Of a DNA stretch of 61,046 nt, positions 58,697 through 61,046 are shown piece by piece (position 1 is the stretch's first letter; each line of letters begins with the position of its first letter). The notes beneath the pieces were generated by a model that saw nothing but the letters and a program-made list of their open reading frames with translations, made no database searches and was not told where the DNA came from. A program made the position numbers and the translations under genes. The DNA is from DATGCT01 sp964495575 (GTDB taxonomy: Bacteria; Patescibacteriota; Minisyncoccia; UBA6257; GWB1-50-10). The DNA lies in NCBI GenBank assembly GCA_964495575.1, contig CAZBVS010000001.1, forward strand, positions 1 to 61,046, read 5' to 3'.

Positions 58697-59810
58697 TCTT
58701 ACCTCCTTCCATGATTAACGGGGTTCCCTTACCGACGATGGAAATGTTGCCATTTCCTTGGTCCACATCTTTCTCAGATGAGTTAAGAGCCTGCTGAGCA
58801 TCTACACCCAACTTTTTATATTTCATAGCTCTCTCCATCTTCTTGATGTGTACTAGATCAGAGGCTTTAAGGCGGTCCTTTGCTCTCTGTTCTTCTTCAA
58901 GGGCTTCCTGGGTTTGCTTATCGAAGCTTACTGTTCCTAAGGTGAAGTTATGGATGTCTACTCCATAATACTGTTCTTCGTCCGAATCAGATTCCAAATC
59001 TCCCTGGCTTCTCAAAAGAGTTCCAATCAGATTTGAAAAGTGAGAATAAAAATGAATTCTCTTTTCAAAAGGAATCTCATCTTTCAGCTCTTTCTCAGTG
59101 TTAACAGAAAAATTATCTACTTCAGTATAAGTCTCTTTATCATTCCAGAAATCATTTTCAAGCCACACCTCTTTCAAGTTTTCATATCCATCCATATCCT
59201 CAAACCATTTTTCAGCATTAACATGAACGGGTCTCTCCATTCTCAGGATAGAATTGATATAATTCTCAATTCCTCTTCTTTCGTCTCTGAAGATAGTCCA
59301 GTAGAAGCCGCCAGCGATTCTACCAATCTCAGAATCAATCTTATCGTTCAGTCCCTCTTGCATCATCTTCTTCGTGATGTATGCATATCGGGGAACATTT
59401 GAATTACCCTCTTTAATTTCAGGATTGGGGGCCCACCTTGTTTCTGAATCAATCTTTATCTTTCTGTTATCCAGAGAGATAAATTGAAACTTAATATCCA
59501 TAGGGTCCGGTTTTAGGCTGTATGTGAAATCCTTATCAAGACTATCAATCAAGGGGATCCCTATATTCCAACCTTCCTGAAAATAGTTTGTGGGTTTTCC
59601 TAATCTTAACGGGATGGAAAAGTGTAATGGTTTAACCTTGTGAAAGGCATCCATTGCAAGTGCTCCAACCATTACAGTAGCAAGTATCAAGGCTATTCCT
59701 GCTTCTATGAAGAAGCTGGAAATAACGAACACTACTAGCCAACTAGCTATAACAACAATCAAAGAAGGAAGTATAAACGTTTTTAAGTATTTCTTTTTCC
59801 TTTCTTTCAT
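58689..59810 (-). CDS. SPFH/Band 7-like membrane protein
   Basis: 373 aa. Two hydrophobic segments (about 14-36 and 38-55) are followed by a region compatible with an SPFH domain (FQFISLDNRKIKIDSETRW, then repeated VDNFSVNTEKEL and YGVDIHNFTLGTVSFDKQ) and a C-terminal Lys/Glu/Ala helix (EALEEEQRAKDRLKASDLV, about 300-345), the usual flotillin/prohibitin pattern. Such proteins scaffold membrane domains and protect membrane proteins. The start has a strong AAGGAG site. The assignment is by pattern and moderate. Confidence 0.65.
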   Translation of the reverse strand: MKERKKKYLKTFILPSLIVVIASWLVVFVISSFFIEAGIALILATVMVGALAMDAFHKVKPLHFSIPLRLGKPTNYFQEGWNIGIPLIDSLDKDFTYSLKPDPMDIKFQFISLDNRKIKIDSETRWAPNPEIKEGNSNVPRYAYITKKMMQEGLNDKIDSEIGRIAGGFYWTIFRDERRGIENYINSILRMERPVHVNAEKWFEDMDGYENLKEVWLENDFWNDKETYTEVDNFSVNTEKELKDEIPFEKRIHFYSHFSNLIGTLLRSQGDLESDSDEEQYYGVDIHNFTLGTVSFDKQTQEALEEEQRAKDRLKASDLVHIKKMERAMKYKKLGVDAQQALNSSEKDVDQGNGNISIVGKGTPLIMEGGKNE

Positions 59811-59961
59811 AACAAACTCCTTTCTGTTTTATTTATTATTTTTAATATTTCTAAATATATTATATAATATATTATTATTAGAGTCAAACATTAATGTTTT
59901 ATTACTCAACCCCTTTTATTTCCGATAAATTCCTGGTATATTATCAAATAGCAAGTTAAAA

Positions 59962-60043
59962 GCCGGAGTGGTGGAACTGGGATACACGCATGATTTAGGA
60001 TCATGTGCTTTACAGCTTGTGGGTTCAAATCCCACCTCCGGCA
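59962..60043 (+). tRNA. tRNA-Leu(TAG)
   Basis: 82 nt, class II. Acceptor GCCGGAG/CTCCGGC, discriminator A. Anticodon arm CATGA-TTTAGGA-TCATG gives TAG. T arm GTGGG-TTCAAAT-CCCAC. First of four plus-strand tRNAs in a cluster. Confidence 0.95.
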
Positions 60044-60092
60044 CAAATTGTTTTTTGAAAATATGAAAGTTACTTGTATACTTGTATTGGAT

Positions 60093-60164
60093 GCGTCCTT
60101 AGCTCAGTGGTAGAGCGCTTGCTCGACACGCAAGAGGTCACAGGTTCAAACCCTGTAGGACGCA
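60093..60164 (+). tRNA. tRNA-Val(GAC) with C33
   Basis: 72 nt. Acceptor GCGTCCT/AGGACGC. Anticodon stem CTTGC/GCAAG encloses TCGACAC, giving GAC with C at position 33 where U is nearly universal. T arm ACAGG-TTCAAAC-CCTGT. Confidence 0.9.
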
Positions 60165-60172
60165 CACTTATT

Positions 60173-60245
60173 GGGCCGTTGGCTCAGTTGGTAGAGCGCC
60201 TCCATGGCATGGAGGAGGTCACCGGTTCAAATCCGGTACGGTCCA
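60173..60245 (+). tRNA. tRNA-Ala(GGC)
   Basis: 73 nt. Acceptor GGGCCGT/ACGGTCC with one G-U pair. Anticodon arm CCTCC-ATGGCAT-GGAGG gives GGC. T loop TTCAAAT. No encoded CCA. Confidence 0.94.
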
Positions 60246-60252
60246 CAAATTT

Positions 60253-60335
60253 GGAGGGGTCGGATAACGGCTATTCCACCGGTCTTGAAAACCGGCGCCC
60301 ATACGGGCTTGAGGGTTCGAATCCCTCCCCCTCCG
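60253..60335 (+). tRNA. tRNA-Ser(TGA)
   Basis: 83 nt, class II. Acceptor GGAGGGG/CCCCTCC, discriminator G. Anticodon stem CCGGT/ACCGG with anticodon TGA. Long variable arm. It is almost the same as tRNA-Ser(CGA) at 12888 outside the anticodon arm. Confidence 0.95.
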
Positions 60336-60345
60336 CAAATAAAAA

Positions 60346-60364
60346 AACAGGCTTTATGCCTGTT
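60346..60364 (+). terminator. Terminator of the tRNA cluster
   Basis: AACAGGC-TTTAT-GCCTGTT followed by ATTTTTATT, just after tRNA-Ser. Confidence 0.88.
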
Positions 60365-60374
60365 ATTTTTATTG

Positions 60375-60448
60375 TACGCCCGACAGGACTCGAACCTGTA
60401 ACCTTCAGCTCCGCAAGCTGACGCTCTATCCAGTTGAGCTACGGGCGC
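60375..60448 (-). tRNA. tRNA-Arg(GCG)
   Basis: 74 nt on the minus strand. Acceptor GCGCCCG/CGGGCGT with a terminal G-U pair. Anticodon arm TCAGC-TTGCGGA-GCTGA gives GCG. T arm ACAGG-TTCGAGT-CCTGT. Confidence 0.92.
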
Positions 60449-60451
60449 TCT

Positions 60452-60928
60452 TTAAAATTTTAAAATATCTGAGAACAACTCAATCATCGATGGTTCATAC
60501 GTTTTTTCTTCTAATTTTTCCGAAAGAACCTCTCTTGCCTTAGGGGTTATTTTGGAATCAGCCCTTAACTTAAGAACCGGGTTTATCTTAGAAGTTGTTT
60601 TAATTACTATCTGATTCAGTTCGTTTTCTCTGTTTACTATCGCATACCACTCTATATCCCCATATGAGTACGCAATATCATTACCAACCCTTACCTCCTC
60701 TTCATCTATGTAAAAGTCAACTACTCTTGGCTTTTTATTACCCAACACTATAACCATCAATCCGGCGATTAAGATAAACACCATAAAGAAAAAGTTTCTT
60801 TGCCAAAGAGCAAAAACAGCGATTAGAAGAGTTACCGTAATTATTGCTATGTACCAGCCTCTTCCTTTCTTTCGGTATTCGTACTCAGCTGCTCGCCACG
60901 TTATACTTTTTTCTTTTTCTTCTGCCAT
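60452..60928 (-). CDS. Small membrane protein, possible bacterial PH-like domain
   Basis: Not confidently recognised. 158 aa with a charged N-terminus, two membrane helices (about 26-44 and 46-64, WYIAIITVTLLIAVFALW) and a C-terminal domain of about 90 residues with alternating strands (RVVDFYIDEEEVRVGND; YSYGDIEWYAIVN). Two TM helices followed by a beta domain is a layout seen in bacterial PH-domain (YdbT/YdbS-like) proteins. It is 3 nt upstream of tRNA-Arg on the same strand. Confidence 0.55.
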   Translation of the reverse strand: MAEEKEKSITWRAAEYEYRKKGRGWYIAIITVTLLIAVFALWQRNFFFMVFILIAGLMVIVLGNKKPRVVDFYIDEEEVRVGNDIAYSYGDIEWYAIVNRENELNQIVIKTTSKINPVLKLRADSKITPKAREVLSEKLEEKTYEPSMIELFSDILKF

Positions 60929-60962
60929 GTGTTAATTATACACCAGAGAGAGGAAAATAAAA

Positions 60963-60986
60963 TTACATCTGTTTCCAGATGTAATC
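60963..60986 (-). terminator. Terminator after tRNA-Glu
   Basis: ATTACATCT-GGAAAC-AGATGTAAT (minus strand), 9-bp stem followed by TTTATTTTCC, next to the tRNA-Glu 3' end. Confidence 0.85.
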
Positions 60987-60991
60987 TTTGT

Positions 60992-61046
60992 GACCCCAAC
61001 CGGATTTGAACCGGTGTTACCAGGATGAAAACCTGGCGTCCTGGAC
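60992..61046 (-). tRNA. tRNA-Glu(TTC), 5' end truncated by window edge
   Basis: Anticodon arm CCAGG-TTTTCAT-CCTGG gives TTC. T arm ACCGG-TTCAAAT-CCGGT, acceptor 3' strand TGGGGTC, discriminator A. The D arm and 5' acceptor strand lie beyond the window. Confidence 0.88.

Noticed and set aside
60074..60421. 115-aa protein across the tRNA cluster
   Set aside because: It translates tRNA-Val, tRNA-Ala, tRNA-Ser and part of tRNA-Arg; the tRNA structures explain the sequence.

Overview
The window looks like chromosomal DNA from a small-genome bacterium of the Candidate Phyla Radiation (Patescibacteria), most likely a Parcubacteria-type lineage. The evidence is gene content and style: AT-rich DNA, tight operons with 1-10 nt gaps or ATGA overlaps, an archaeal/eukaryal-type single-chain GlyRS, a T4SS-like cluster (PrgI-like, TraC-like/VirB4, VirB6-like, VirB2-like), many short membrane-anchored proteins of unknown function, and almost no biosynthetic genes. 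TGA is used as a stop (for example at the AI-2E/TatD overlap), so this is not the UGA=Gly code of Gracilibacteria/Absconditabacteria. No rRNA gene, CRISPR array, insertion sequence or prophage was seen.

Layout. 1-11.3 kb (minus): a T4SS-like export or pilus cluster running from a 267-aa anchored protein through a 586-aa secreted coiled-coil protein, a VirB6-like channel, a basic/acidic cytoplasmic protein, a PrgI/VirB3-like protein, a TraC-like domain protein and the VirB4 ATPase to a pilin-like protein with a cysteine-rich tail. 11.4-16.5 kb: CPBP protease, rsmA, tRNA-Arg and tRNA-Ser, an HtrA-like protease, leuS. 16.5-29.4 kb (minus): glyS-M16 peptidase-AI-2E-tatD; recO and an exported Ig-like protein; DoxX; a large anchored protein; rpsO-NYN-pnp with a strongly structured pnp leader; a divergent Xer-type recombinase. 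29.5-37.7 kb (plus): LysM/M23 hydrolase, tsaD, a foreign-looking cassette (32450-33205), valS, PrsW, Hsp20. 37.7-40.4 kb: ppa, nusA, acylphosphatase, NUDIX. 40.4-41.3 kb: a non-coding region with an array of parS-like palindromes. 41.3-57 kb (mostly plus): ftsK, RodZ-like, recA, holin-like, secG, a peptide-binding protein, tRNA-Leu, RNase J, trpS, rpsA (minus), an MBL-like gene, a TM protein, gyrA, a sugar-binding-type protein. 57-58.2 kb: three VirB2-like pilins in tandem. 58.2-61 kb: an SPFH-like protein with a small partner, then a tRNA cluster.

How it fits together. The two T4SS-related loci (a machine at one end, pilin subunits at the other), the envelope proteases and the cell-wall hydrolase describe a cell that invests in a surface export or pilus apparatus. 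Housekeeping genes cover translation, RNA decay (PNPase, RNase J, a NYN-domain protein), recombination and topology. Many genes have a -10 box ending about 7 nt before the ATG and no Shine-Dalgarno sequence, implying leaderless mRNAs; a minority (the 201-aa cassette, the NUDIX gene, the SPFH pair, a 17-codon ORF) have strong GGAGG-type sites. The most unusual items are the parS-like array next to ftsK, the 32.5-33.2 kb cassette with its GC-rich 3' half, two aberrant tRNA-like RNAs (30.6 and 50.6 kb), the pnp leader hairpin, and a structured leader ahead of the operon ending in gyrA. All functions are read from sequence patterns only; no search was run.
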